Below, piece by piece: positions 16,633 through 26,049 of a stretch of 64,000 bases of DNA. Every line of letters begins with the position of its first letter. Position 1 is the stretch's first letter. This DNA comes from Candidatus Poribacteria bacterium (GTDB lineage Bacteria; Poribacteria; WGA-4E; WGA-3G): contig JAPOZO010000052.1 of assembly GCA_026706025.1 (NCBI GenBank), forward strand, positions 174,337 through 238,336, in the 5' to 3' direction. The notes beneath the pieces are model-generated. The model did no database searches and was not told the DNA's origin. It saw only the letters and a list, made by a program, of their open reading frames with translations. Made by a program: the position numbers and the translations under genes.

Positions 16633-18774
16633 ATGAAAACCCGCCTCTTTTACAAAATTGCCGTTATTATCCCAGTTTTTCTACTGTTCATAGGGTGTTC
16701 GCGCCGCCAAAAAATTACCGAGCCGCAGCCCCCTTTCTATACTGAGATCCCCTCTTATACCCGGCATCTCAAGGGATTCAAAATCTGTCTGGACCCAGGA
16801 CACGGCGGGCAAGCACACATCTCTGATTACAAACGCGGTCCGACAGGCGTTCGTGAGGCGGATGTCAACCTACAAGTCGCTCTTCATTTACGTAACATGC
16901 TACAGGAAGTCGGGGCTACTGTCGTCATGACGCGTGTTGATGATGCTTACGTGAGTTTGGCGGCGCGAAGTCAAATCGCCAACGAAAGTGGGGCTGATTT
17001 TTTTATTTCTCTTCACCATAACGGCATTGATAACCCTGAAACTAACTATACCTCTACATGGTATCACGGCGATGCGGACGACTCGCGCCAGAGCCTCGAC
17101 CTTGCTCGATATGTCCAACAAGGGGTTTCGGACGCGCTGCGATTACCGAGTTCGCCAGCAACAGGTCTCTTTTCGGATAAGTTGATGGCTGCTTCTGGCT
17201 TTGGCGTTTTGCGGCTAACGAAATGTCCAGCGGTCTTATGTGAAGCATCTTTCCTCTCAAACCCAGATGAAGAGGCGCGGTTGAAAAAGGACGACTACCT
17301 CAGAAACGAGGCTTACGGCTACTTTCTCGGTGTCGCCCGTTACGTTGCCGCAGGGTTTCCGAAGGGGGTTTTGATAGCACCACAACCTGAGACTATTATC
17401 CAGACCAGAACGCCACAACTTCAGATTCGAGTCATGGATGGACTCCACGAACGCGGCGCGTGGATGCTCAAACGCCAGCAGGTCTTCACGAACTCTATCC
17501 GAGTCAAACTTGATGACGTAAGTGTGCCATATCACTACGATCGCGATACGGATATAATCACGGTTGCTATTGAAAAACCGCTCGCAAACGGTGTCCATTC
17601 TGTCGAGACTGAATTGGTGAACTATTATGGTAATCACAGCCTACCTTCGCGGCAGTGGTTTAAAGTCGCACCCGCGGCGGTAGAACTTCGCCTTAATGCT
17701 TGGACGGATACGCTTCCGGTTGCGGGTAAAGGTTACGTCAGTATTTCTGTAACCGCGCTTGACGCTGAGGGAACACCCATTGCTGATGGTGAACCGATCT
17801 ACATGCAAACATCAAACGGGACATTGGCAGAGATCCATCAATTATCAAAGCGCGGTTTATCGAACTTCTATCTCTACGCCCCTGATTCACCCGGTACGGC
17901 AACTGTAGAAGCCGCTTATGGTGAAAAGCGGGCATCGTTAACGGTTAACTTTACAGACACGGATATTGCTATTGTGCAAGGGCAAGTTTCTGACGCGGAC
18001 TCTGGAGAACCGCTGCGAGATGTACAATTACAGGCTCATCCGGGGTTAACCGCAACCACAAATACTGACGGGCACTTCTTCATCACAACCGATCCCACGT
18101 CGAAGGCTCCAATCAAAACAACGCTACACATTTCCAAAATGGGTTACTATTCCCACAAACGCAAAATTGACCTTATCCCAAATCAGGCAACGGTTGTGCC
18201 TACTAAACTTCATCCTATTGCTGGCGGAGCGTTTGCATCAACAGTCATCATTCTCGACTCACGAAGTGATACACCTCCTACGGAAAAATTGATCGAAACC
18301 TTGAGCGAATTACTCGAACTTGCTGGCGCAAAGGTTTATAATATTCATACCCCCGGACAAAGGTTGACCATAGCAGAACGGATACGCCAGATTAACGCTA
18401 TTGAAGGGAGAGGGTATTATTTGCAAATTAACCATACACAGTGGCGCAAAGATGAACCGCCTTTGACCGCAGCACACTACCGCGGCAATCAAGGGACAGA
18501 AACATTTCTAAAACGGATACTCGAACAGTTCAACAAAACACTTTTTCAGACACCCATTGTCACGGTTCAAGATCGGACGACTCCTGAAATCCAGCAGACA
18601 AACAAAATGGCAATGACACTTGAAATCCGATCCTTAAATCAGCAAAATACTTCTGCCGTGGAGGAAGCACACGCCATTTTTTTTGGGGCATGGGCTTTCC
18701 TAAAATCAGATGGCAAGATTGATGCAGAAGAGCAAAAACGTTTTATAGCATACTTAAAAGAGATACGAAAGTAG
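16633..18774 (+). CDS. Lipoprotein N-acetylmuramoyl-L-alanine amidase with degenerate second amidase domain
   Basis: A 713-residue protein with a lipoprotein signal (VFLLFIGC, lipidated Cys at about 22). Residues about 49-240 are a complete Amidase_3 domain: LDPGHGG, READVNLQVALHL, FISLHHNG and the catalytic glutamate in LCEASFLSNPDEEARL, with His, Glu and His as zinc ligands. Residues about 445-525 form a CarboxypepD_reg-like sandwich (VQGQVSDADSGEPLRDVQL). Residues about 536-705 resemble a second Amidase_3 fold (VIILDSRSD, LLELAGAKVYNIH, TIAERIRQINA, YYLQINHTQW, MTLEIRSL) without the zinc histidines. It cleaves the bond between muramic acid and the peptide of peptidoglycan, probably at the outer membrane. 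An epimerase gene for murein dipeptides follows. Confidence 0.88.
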   Translation: MKTRLFYKIAVIIPVFLLFIGCSRRQKITEPQPPFYTEIPSYTRHLKGFKICLDPGHGGQAHISDYKRGPTGVREADVNLQVALHLRNMLQEVGATVVMTRVDDAYVSLAARSQIANESGADFFISLHHNGIDNPETNYTSTWYHGDADDSRQSLDLARYVQQGVSDALRLPSSPATGLFSDKLMAASGFGVLRLTKCPAVLCEASFLSNPDEEARLKKDDYLRNEAYGYFLGVARYVAAGFPKGVLIAPQPETIIQTRTPQLQIRVMDGLHERGAWMLKRQQVFTNSIRVKLDDVSVPYHYDRDTDIITVAIEKPLANGVHSVETELVNYYGNHSLPSRQWFKVAPAAVELRLNAWTDTLPVAGKGYVSISVTALDAEGTPIADGEPIYMQTSNGTLAEIHQLSKRGLSNFYLYAPDSPGTATVEAAYGEKRASLTVNFTDTDIAIVQGQVSDADSGEPLRDVQLQAHPGLTATTNTDGHFFITTDPTSKAPIKTTLHISKMGYYSHKRKIDLIPNQATVVPTKLHPIAGGAFASTVIILDSRSDTPPTEKLIETLSELLELAGAKVYNIHTPGQRLTIAERIRQINAIEGRGYYLQINHTQWRKDEPPLTAAHYRGNQGTETFLKRILEQFNKTLFQTPIVTVQDRTTPEIQQTNKMAMTLEIRSLNQQNTSAVEEAHAIFFGAWAFLKSDGKIDAEEQKRFIAYLKEIRK

Positions 18775-18834
18775 CCGTCACTGAAAAGAAAAGTAGTAGG
18801 CCCAGTCCCTGTGCCGTCACTGAGCAGAAATCGC

Positions 18835-19830
18835 ATGAATATAATTTCTCGAATCACAAAGCTACAACTCAAGCATCCGTTCAAAATTGCCCGCCGTGCA
18901 ACAGATGCATACCGACAGGTAATTTCGGTAGAGATTGATGGTGGCATCGGTGAAACAGCACCCGCCCGGTTTTATGGTGAAACCGTCGAGACAGTGAGTA
19001 TCGCATTAGAAGCTATTGCCCCCGCACTTCCTGACAATCTCGATGCGATCCATGATGTAATGGCGACTGTCGAAACGACGTTTGGTAGCAATTACGCCGC
19101 GAAATCTGCCATTGATATGGCACTACATGACCGACTCGGTAAAAAACTCGGCGTTCCGCTCTACCGATTCTGGGGTCTTAACCCGCAGAAAACGCCTTGC
19201 ACGTCGTTTACTATCGGACTTGATGAACCTGAAGTGATGGCAGAGAAAACTCGAAATGCTGAAGCGTATCCGATCCTAAAAGTCAAACTCGGTACACCTC
19301 ATGATATTGAGATAATTGAGACGCTCCGCGGTGTAACAGATAAACCCATCTACGTCGATGCGAATACGGCGTGGACACCGAAAGAGGCAGTCCGCAAGAT
19401 TCGTGAACTTGCCCAATATGGTGTTGAGCTAATTGAACAACCGACGAAACCTGATGATCTGGCAGGACTCAAATTTGTTCGCGAAAACTCAGAATTACCG
19501 ATCATTGCCGATGAAAGCGTCAAACGCGCGAGTGATATTCCGGCACTTGCTGAGTGCGTTGACGGCATTAATATCAAACTCGTCAAGTGTGGAGGACTAC
19601 TTGAAGCGCATCGGATGATACACATCGCTCGCGCACACGGCTTGCTTATTATGATCGGTTGTATGATAGAGAGTTCGCTCGGCATCACCGCCGCTGCACA
19701 CTTGACACCGCTCGTAGACTACGCCGATCTCGATGGCAATCTGCTCATCACAAACGACCCATATACGGGTGTAACTCTTGATAACGGTAAACTAATACTA
19801 CCAAAACACCCCGGCATCGGGGTTATGTGA
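18835..19830 (+). CDS. Enolase-superfamily dipeptide epimerase (L-Ala-D/L-Glu epimerase-like)
   Basis: ATG 18835 gives 331 residues; a GTG 24 bp earlier is less likely. It has the muconate-lactonising/AE-epimerase layout: an N-terminal capping domain (KLQLKHPFKIAR), AKSAIDMALHDRLGKKLGVPLY, the catalytic lysines in LKVKLG, then metal ligands D (YVDANTAW), E (LIEQPTKPDDL) and D (IIADES), and the opposite lysine in NIKLVKCGGL. The late ESSLGITAAAHL motif and the DPYTGV end match dipeptide epimerases. It converts L-Ala-D-Glu (from murein peptides) to L-Ala-L-Glu for catabolism. Following an amidase gene by 60 bp, this fits peptidoglycan turnover. Other dipeptides are possible. Confidence 0.82.
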   Translation: MNIISRITKLQLKHPFKIARRATDAYRQVISVEIDGGIGETAPARFYGETVETVSIALEAIAPALPDNLDAIHDVMATVETTFGSNYAAKSAIDMALHDRLGKKLGVPLYRFWGLNPQKTPCTSFTIGLDEPEVMAEKTRNAEAYPILKVKLGTPHDIEIIETLRGVTDKPIYVDANTAWTPKEAVRKIRELAQYGVELIEQPTKPDDLAGLKFVRENSELPIIADESVKRASDIPALAECVDGINIKLVKCGGLLEAHRMIHIARAHGLLIMIGCMIESSLGITAAAHLTPLVDYADLDGNLLITNDPYTGVTLDNGKLILPKHPGIGVM

Positions 19831-19893
19831 AGAATATTCGCAAAATATTAGAATATATGTGGTGATTAGGTGTAGTGATTGGATAGGTTAATC

Positions 19894-20079
19894 ATGGAAA
19901 TAGGATTAGAAATAATAGTTGCCATTCTTATTTTCGCTCCAATAACTGCTCTTGTTATTCTCATACATAACTTGGCGAAAACAATAGGAAAAAACAAAGA
20001 CGATAAAGAATACTTAGAATATGTTTATTTAATGATCATTCTAACGACATTATTAATAATCCTAAATTACATAGGCTGA
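19894..20079 (+). CDS. Small membrane protein, 61 residues
   Basis: ATG 19894 leads a short frame with two hydrophobic helices (IGLEIIVAILIFAPITALVILIHNL and YVYLMIILTTLLIILNYIG) joined by a charged loop (KTIGKNKDDKEYLEY). The ribosome site is weak (GATAGGTT). The helix-loop-helix pattern suggests a genuine membrane peptide, but AT-rich DNA easily produces such frames. No family recognised. Confidence 0.4.
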   Translation: MEIGLEIIVAILIFAPITALVILIHNLAKTIGKNKDDKEYLEYVYLMIILTTLLIILNYIG

Positions 20080-20255
20080 ACATAGACTAACCAAGTGTAA
20101 AAACTCTTCCATTCTGAATTATGGATATTATTCCATTTTAAGTCCAAAACGACTTATTGCGTTCTTTTTTCCACACAAACTCTAAAGTTGGTTGTTGCTA
20201 AAAAATTTACTTTCAGGATATATACAACCGCTAAACCAAATGGAGAAATTTAAAA

Positions 20256-20969
20256 ATGACAAAACAGAACCGAAACGTCCTCATCACCGGCGGCACCGGT
20301 ATATTAGGGAGTGCTGTTACTAAAGCCTACCTTGCCCAAGGCGATACTGTCGCAGTGACCTATCTGTTTGAAGAAGAGGTCGAACGCTTCAAACAATATA
20401 ACCCTGACCTCAACGAAGATGTCACCTTCCTCTTTGCGAACGTTACCGAGGAAACCGAAGTTCAGAAGACCATTGAAGCATTCGTATCCAAGTTTGGATC
20501 ATTGGATGTCTTGGTAAATATCGTAGGTGGATTTGTCGGGGGGATACCAACGGCAGAACTTGAAGAGGACAGATGGGATTTCATGATGAATCTCAACCTC
20601 AAATCGGTTTTCCTCTGCTGCAAGACCGTTATTCCGCACATGACAGCACAAAGTTATGGGAAGATCATCAACGTCTCCGCACGCGCAGGCTTAAAAGGCG
20701 AGGCGGGTTTGAGTGCCTATTGTGTTTCCAAGGGCGGTGTCCGCACCTTGACCGAGTCGCTGGCTGCTGAGGTAATGGATTCGGGTGTGAACGTTAATGC
20801 CATTATGCCGAGCGTTATGGACACCCCTGCTAACCGGGAATCCATGCCCGACGAAGAACACGATCGGTGGGTAGCCCCCGCCGATGTCGCCAAAGTGATC
20901 TGCTTCCTCACTTCCGACGATGCTACTATCATCAACGGTGCTGCGATCCCCGTTTACGGCAGAGCCTAA
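20256..20969 (+). CDS. Short-chain dehydrogenase/reductase (SDR)
   Basis: A 237-residue classical SDR. The Rossmann motif is TGGTGILG (near residue 10), the NNAG-like position reads VNIVGG, and the catalytic Tyr and Lys are in SAYCVSKGG with the serine in NVSARAG. The end (FLTSDDATIINGAAIPVYG) is typical. It uses NAD(P) to oxidise or reduce an alcohol or ketone; the substrate is unknown, although proteins of this sort are often 3-oxoacyl reductase or sugar dehydrogenase. AATGGAGAAA precedes the start. It stands alone after a hairpin-free spacer of 176 bp. Confidence 0.88.
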   Translation: MTKQNRNVLITGGTGILGSAVTKAYLAQGDTVAVTYLFEEEVERFKQYNPDLNEDVTFLFANVTEETEVQKTIEAFVSKFGSLDVLVNIVGGFVGGIPTAELEEDRWDFMMNLNLKSVFLCCKTVIPHMTAQSYGKIINVSARAGLKGEAGLSAYCVSKGGVRTLTESLAAEVMDSGVNVNAIMPSVMDTPANRESMPDEEHDRWVAPADVAKVICFLTSDDATIINGAAIPVYGRA

Positions 20970-21289
20970 TCTACTGACCTCTTTGCCCGGGCGGACTGTA
21001 ATGTCCGCCCACTTCGTAAAACGATAAAAGAGAATACATTTTCTGCCTTACCTGTTTTCAATTTCCTATAGAAACAGAAAATTGCTAAAATAAAAAGCAT
21101 CACTTTAAACCTGCCATAAAATCCAACGTCTTATTAAATGTATAGACGTTAAAAAACGCGCCTTTTCATTAGCCTTCACGCGTTCGCGTTACAGGCACAA
21201 GTATAAATAGACTTGCCTGAACGACTTTACCTTTCACTCTACCAATCAAGTAAACCCAAAATTGAAAATAATAAAAAAGGAGATATTCC
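20970..21289. other. Intergenic spacer with palindromes
   Basis: A 320-bp gap without a plausible gene. It holds the GGGCGGAC palindrome at 20989-21010, an AACGTC/GACGTT inverted pair at about 21123-21148, and CAGGCACAAGT/ACTTGCCTG at 21192-21219 forming a bulged stem. A ribosome site (AAAAAGGAGAT) for the following gene ends it. No clear promoter was identified. Confidence 0.5.
20989..21010. repeat. GGGCGGAC palindrome after the SDR gene
   Basis: GGGCGGAC (20989-20996), loop TGTAAT, GTCCGCCC (21003-21010), 20 bp after the SDR stop: a perfect 8-bp GC-rich stem. It could terminate the SDR transcript, though no T run follows directly. Confidence 0.5.
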
Positions 21290-23535
21290 ATGAACCACTT
21301 GGAATTCTACACACTCGCGAGAAGTCTTTTTGTCCCTTCAGAGACCCAGGCATCTCACTTTCAAAAACTGATGGTTGAGCGTTATCACGTGAACGTCTCC
21401 ATTGATGATAATCGGTTAGCAACAACAGAAGTAGATCTCGTTTTCAGCAATCCAAATAACGTTCCTATCGGTGGTCTTTTTCTTTTTCCACTACCGGCTG
21501 GCGCGAAACAAAAAAATACCGAGATTCGCATTAGTGGCAATCTCACGGAACCACAGTTGCTGAGACAACAGAAATTAACCGAGTTCTACAAACGCATTCT
21601 TCAAGCGCAAGACTTGCAAATGCTACAGACAATCGGCACTTCCGCGTTGCAAGTAGAGATCCCACCGATTCCTGATAATAGTGAATGTCGCGTTCAGATT
21701 AGATATTCTGAACTTGTTAAGAAAACCGACGAAAGTTTAGTGTACACGCATCACTTGCGAACCAATCAGCTTGTCGAAAGTTTCTTGATGTCGATAGACA
21801 TTGAAGGTGAGGACGCACTTGGCGGCATTGAGTCCCCATCGCACGACGTTACGGTTACGCAAAACTATGCCAGCGCGAACATGGCTTACTACGCTTCCAA
21901 TGTCGCATTAGATTCGGATTTCGTCTGTCGATATGCGCTTACCGATGACTTTTTCAATGAAGAAAGGCTGGTTTTCCATGACGTGTCTATGGATAACGCA
22001 CCGCCATTAACGCTTCACAGCCCTACTTTCAAGCGGAAGCAGCCCGCGCGAGTCATGGAATCCCTTGCGTACAGTGCAATTGTTCCGACATCAGCACAAT
22101 TAAACCCGCCCAACGGGACTGCTTATCGCGATGTCTTCTTCAAAGGACACGGCACGAACCCCTTTATTGATCCTGAAGACGACAACCAATCAACTTTTGG
22201 TATGGATGCCGATAGCGCGTCCTATTCCGTAGTGCGCCGTTATCTCCGAGATGGCTATCTGCCACCGATAGAAGCCGTACGGGTCGAGGAGTTCGTCAAC
22301 GCTTTTGACTATGACTATACACCGCCAACAGACGACACTTTCGCACTGCATCTTGAGGGCGCACCTTCAAAATTTGGTGAAGGCAAGCGACTCCAGTTGC
22401 TACGCATTGGCATCCAAGGACGTGTTGTTCCTGATGTTGATCGCAAGGATGCTATACTCACCTTTGTGATTGATGTCTCTGGTTCAATGAGCTATGAAAA
22501 TCGGTTGGGGTTGGTGAAAAAGGCATTGCGACTTTTGGTCAAACAACTCCGTCCCGCCGACAAGATTGGCATTGTCGTTTACGGAACAAACGCTCGGGTC
22601 ATCCTACCGCATACCAGCGTTGTGAATCGTGAACACATCTTGAAAAGCATTGATTCTCTGTGTCCAGAAGGTGTGACAAATGTCGAGGACGGAATTCACA
22701 AAGGGTATGAACTCGCTCGCAGGAATTCAGACAGCGATTGCATCAACCGCGTGATTCTCTGTTCAGACGGCGTTGCGAACGAGGGTGTAACATCCGCAGA
22801 AGCACTACTCAAGCAAATCCGTAACTATGTTGATGAAGATGGCATCTTCTTAACCACAGTCGGCTTCGGCATGGAGAATTACAACGATGTCCTGATGGAA
22901 AACTCGCGAAGAAAGGCAACGGAAATTACGCCTATGTGGATACCCTTAGCGAGGCGCGTCGTATCTTCGTCGAGAATCTCACCGGTACCTTGCAGATTAT
23001 CGCGAAAGACGCAAAGGTACAGGTCAAGTTCAATCCAGACACCGTGCGATCCTTCCGGCTGATTGGTTATGAAAATCGCCAGATGAAACATGAGGATTTC
23101 CGAAACGATGCGGCGGATGCTGGAGAGATCGGATCCGGACACAGCGTCACTGCACTCTATGAAGTTAAACGCAATAAAGGTGTTGATACAGGTAGACTCG
23201 CTAAAGTCTCTATACGGTATGAAGACCCCGATACACAGAAAGTAACGGAAGTCAGCGAGAAATTCCGTGTTGAAGACCTTAAAAACCAGTTTGAGGGCAC
23301 TTCACTCGGATTTCAGTTTGCCGCCACTGTCGCGCAATTTGCTGAAATTCTACGAGAGAGCGTCTGGGCGAAAAATGGTTGTTTGAAGACCGTCCATCAG
23401 ACGCTTAAAGGCATCTTGCAACAGCATCCAAAGGTTGCCGCAAAAGATGAAACGCAAGCCGAGAAACGCGGGGATGAATTGTTAGCACTCGTGCGGAACG
23501 CAAGGTGCATTAAAGAACAGGAACAAGCAAGTTAG
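21290..23535 (+). pseudogene. VIT/VWA-domain protein with single-base frameshift
   Basis: The gene starts at ATG 21290 after AAAAGGAG. Residues about 25-160 resemble a VIT domain (VDLVFSNPNNVPIGGLFLFPLPAGA). Residues about 305-370 match the N-terminal region of YfbK-type proteins (DSASYSVVRRYLRDGYLPP, RVEEFVNAFDYDY). A VWA domain follows with the MIDAS motif DVSGSMS and later CSDGVANEG. At the A run 22899-22902 the frame breaks; adding one A restores LAKKGNGNYAYVDTLSEARR and the C-terminal domain through 23535 (TLQIIAKDAKVQVKFNP). The break is one base, so sequencing error, recent mutation or slippage are all possible. The family is implicated in protein interaction at the envelope; the role is unknown. 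Confidence 0.85.
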
Positions 23536-23556
23536 GGCATCCGGTGCATGTTCCTA

Positions 23557-24939
23557 TCATTGACGAAACGGTTTTCTCAGTTGCGTCTGCATAAGTCGCT
23601 CTAAAATTTGCAGGCGCAACGCCGTTTCAACAGCTGCAACTTCAGGTTTTCCAGCGAGATTATTTGTCTCATTCGGATCGTTTTTCACATCAAACAACAG
23701 ATAAACTTCGCCATCTTTGTTGAGCGCAGCCTTCCATTCCTGATTTAGCAGCATAATCTCGCCCTCTATCTCAGCAATTGCGAAATCACGGTGCGTCACT
23801 TCGGAGTTCGTTAGCACTGGACACAACGATTGCCCGAACTGACGATGCTCCAGTTCACCACCTGCCATTTCAACAAGCGTTGGACCGATATCAATCCATT
23901 CCACAGGACTATCACAAATACTACCAGTGTTTGTGCTATCGGGGGTACGAACGAGTAGCGGGATTCGAACTGCGCCGTTGAGGAAGTTGCTTTTATAAAT
24001 GAGTCCATAGTCTCCGTTCATCTCACCGTGATCGGAGGTATGGACAATGACTGTGTTTTCAAGTTCGCCGCGTGCTGCAATTGTATCAAGGATTTCACCA
24101 ATTTGTGCATCAATAAGTGTGACATTGCCTGCATAATTCGCACGGAGCCTACCGATTTCACCGGGTTCAAACGCTGGATTCATCCGCTGCATAACCCTAT
24201 CCAAATGTCCTTGCGGACGTTCTCCGGCAGGTGGACGCGGGACCGCTGGCGGCATCTCCTTCGGATCATACATGCTGGCGTAAGGTTCTGGTGTATCCCA
24301 AGGCTCATGTGGTCCGCCGAAGCTCACCCAACAGCACCAAGGTTCCTCTCGATTGTAGTTCTGGAGGTATTGCTTCGCCTGTTGTCCGACGTAGACATCG
24401 GCGTAGTCTTCAAGTCCTAACGTTGATGGGCGCACGAGATACGGTTTCGTGCTAAACCGTTCACGATAGTCAGCGCGGTAGCCATCCCAAAGTCCTTTCG
24501 CCTCCCATTCCGCTGTCATGTGTGACAGGACGTTCGCGCTTGCCCGCGGCCCACCGATTTCATTCACATCATCTAACCCATAGGCATTCATTAACCCCTC
24601 GCGCTCACGCAAGTCCCCACCGTGTGGATGTAGATGCGTTTTGCCGAAAAGACTCGTCCGGTAACCCGCGTCTCGCACCGCTTGCATCCATGTCGGCGTT
24701 TCAGCAGGCATCTGATGCTGCATATTGTTCCAAACGCCGGTGTTATGCGGATATAAACCTGTCGCTAAGCTCAACCGTGTCGGAATGCAAACCGGCGAGG
24801 TTGTAACACAATTCGTAAATTGAACACCTTCGCTTGCAATACGATCCAAATTCGGAGTCTGCACCCAATCACCACTGCAACCCATCGCGTCCCACCGCTG
24901 CTGGTCTGTCATGACTAAAAGAATATTCGGACTTCCCAT
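23557..24939 (-). CDS. Type I formylglycine-dependent sulfatase
   Basis: A 460-residue sulfatase. The N-terminal NILLVMTDQQRWDAMGC supplies the metal-binding aspartate pattern. The activating motif C51-I-P-T-R (in SPVCIPTRLSLATG) would be converted to formylglycine by a separate enzyme not in this window. LFGKTHLHPHGG, HTSDHGEMNGDYG and the rest of the alkaline-phosphatase-like fold follow. No signal peptide is visible, so it seems cytosolic. Its start codon lies 2 bp from the stop of the sugar isomerase gene, so the pair is one operon and probably desulfates and then rearranges a sugar or related compound. The substrate is unknown. Confidence 0.9.
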   Translation of the reverse strand: MGSPNILLVMTDQQRWDAMGCSGDWVQTPNLDRIASEGVQFTNCVTTSPVCIPTRLSLATGLYPHNTGVWNNMQHQMPAETPTWMQAVRDAGYRTSLFGKTHLHPHGGDLREREGLMNAYGLDDVNEIGGPRASANVLSHMTAEWEAKGLWDGYRADYRERFSTKPYLVRPSTLGLEDYADVYVGQQAKQYLQNYNREEPWCCWVSFGGPHEPWDTPEPYASMYDPKEMPPAVPRPPAGERPQGHLDRVMQRMNPAFEPGEIGRLRANYAGNVTLIDAQIGEILDTIAARGELENTVIVHTSDHGEMNGDYGLIYKSNFLNGAVRIPLLVRTPDSTNTGSICDSPVEWIDIGPTLVEMAGGELEHRQFGQSLCPVLTNSEVTHRDFAIAEIEGEIMLLNQEWKAALNKDGEVYLLFDVKNDPNETNNLAGKPEVAAVETALRLQILERLMQTQLRKPFRQ

Positions 24940-24941
24940 CT

Positions 24942-25784
24942 TTAACCTCGTTCGATTCCTGCTTCCGTAAAGGCGTTTGATAATGTCTCGTAAGAGAGTG
25001 TCGCAGCAGCGAGCGGATCGTAGTCTTCGCGTGCTTGCACCATGAAACTCACCTCAGCGGTGATGAACCCCTCATAACCGTGTGCTTGCATCTTCTTGAG
25101 GTAGTCAACATAATCAAAAGTGCCTTCGCCGGGGATGAGGAACTCAAAGTCCGGGGCAATACCGCGCTGATCCTTGACATGCGTGTGCGCTGAAACCGCT
25201 GCCAGTGCCGACACCGTTTCTTCTGTCGGCATACCGACAATATCAAAATGGCTGATGTCGAAGTTAACCTTGAGATATGGCGAATTGACGATTTCCAAGA
25301 GTTCAAGCACTTTCGCTGGTGTGTCAATGATTGCCCCGATGTGCGGTTCCATAGCGATCGTAACGCCGCGCAATGCCCCGTAATCGACAAGTGCTCCTAT
25401 CCGTTCCGCGAGGAAATCTTTGTTTCTGTCCCAATCGTCCGGTTTCCCGCCGGGGGTCGTGTTAACTGCAGGCAGTTCATCCCCTTGTGCGAGTTCGACA
25501 GCAAGATCAACGCCACCTTTCAGCCGCCACATATTCTTCGCATGTGCATCAGGGTCTGTTTCGAGTAAACTGGAATGTGCTGCGATTGCTGGCAATGCTA
25601 AGTTATGCTGCTTTAACAGAGACGCAATTCGTTTCCGTTCCGCAGCATCAAGCGTGCTGAGTTCAGTCGTAAACCGAGGAATGATGGTAAGTTCAACGCC
25701 ATCGTATCCAAGGTTCGATAAATGGGAGATGGCGGTATCAATAGGGACAGTAGGCATTCCCCATGTACTATATCCAAGTTTCAT
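24942..25784 (-). CDS. TIM-barrel sugar phosphate isomerase/epimerase
   Basis: A 280-residue protein of the AP-endonuclease-2 (xylose-isomerase-like) fold. Typical strands are MKLGYSTWGMPT at the start, GYDGVELTI, VTIAMEPHIGAII with the metal-binding Glu, LKVNFDISHFDIVG, and AHTHVKDQRG with HxK near the metal site, ending in GYEGFITAEVSF. These enzymes isomerise or epimerise ketoses, or handle inositol derivatives. ATG 25784 is preceded by AAGGAAAAAT. The downstream sulfatase starts 2 bp after it, so both likely process the same sulfated carbohydrate. Confidence 0.85.
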   Translation of the reverse strand: MKLGYSTWGMPTVPIDTAISHLSNLGYDGVELTIIPRFTTELSTLDAAERKRIASLLKQHNLALPAIAAHSSLLETDPDAHAKNMWRLKGGVDLAVELAQGDELPAVNTTPGGKPDDWDRNKDFLAERIGALVDYGALRGVTIAMEPHIGAIIDTPAKVLELLEIVNSPYLKVNFDISHFDIVGMPTEETVSALAAVSAHTHVKDQRGIAPDFEFLIPGEGTFDYVDYLKKMQAHGYEGFITAEVSFMVQAREDYDPLAAATLSYETLSNAFTEAGIERG

Positions 25785-25971
25785 TTTTTAATTTTTCCTT
25801 GCGGTTAAATAGTGTGGATTTGAACTTTAGCACCCTTTTCTTAAGTCCGCCCTCCACTACGTTACGGGCTACAGGTTTTGTACGATGAAGAGGGTTTCAT
25901 GATGGTTTCTGGTGAAATTCACGTCCGACGCTAAGTGGTACGTCCGATCCACCAAAAATCTGTGCGAAATG

Positions 25972-25997
25972 AAATTATGCCTTAAATGGCATAATTT
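25972..25997 (-). terminator. Hairpin downstream of the four-gene membrane operon
   Basis: AAATTATGCC (25972-25981), loop TTAAAT, GGCATAATTT (25988-25997), a perfect 10-bp stem located 53 bp after the stop of the last operon gene (26050). On the minus strand it is followed by TTTCATTTCG, a weak T-rich stretch. Probably a terminator. Confidence 0.5.
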
Positions 25998-26049
25998 GTC
26001 TTTGCTTTACATTTGGAGCACAGTGCAGAAACTTAATAGTTAGAGGATG

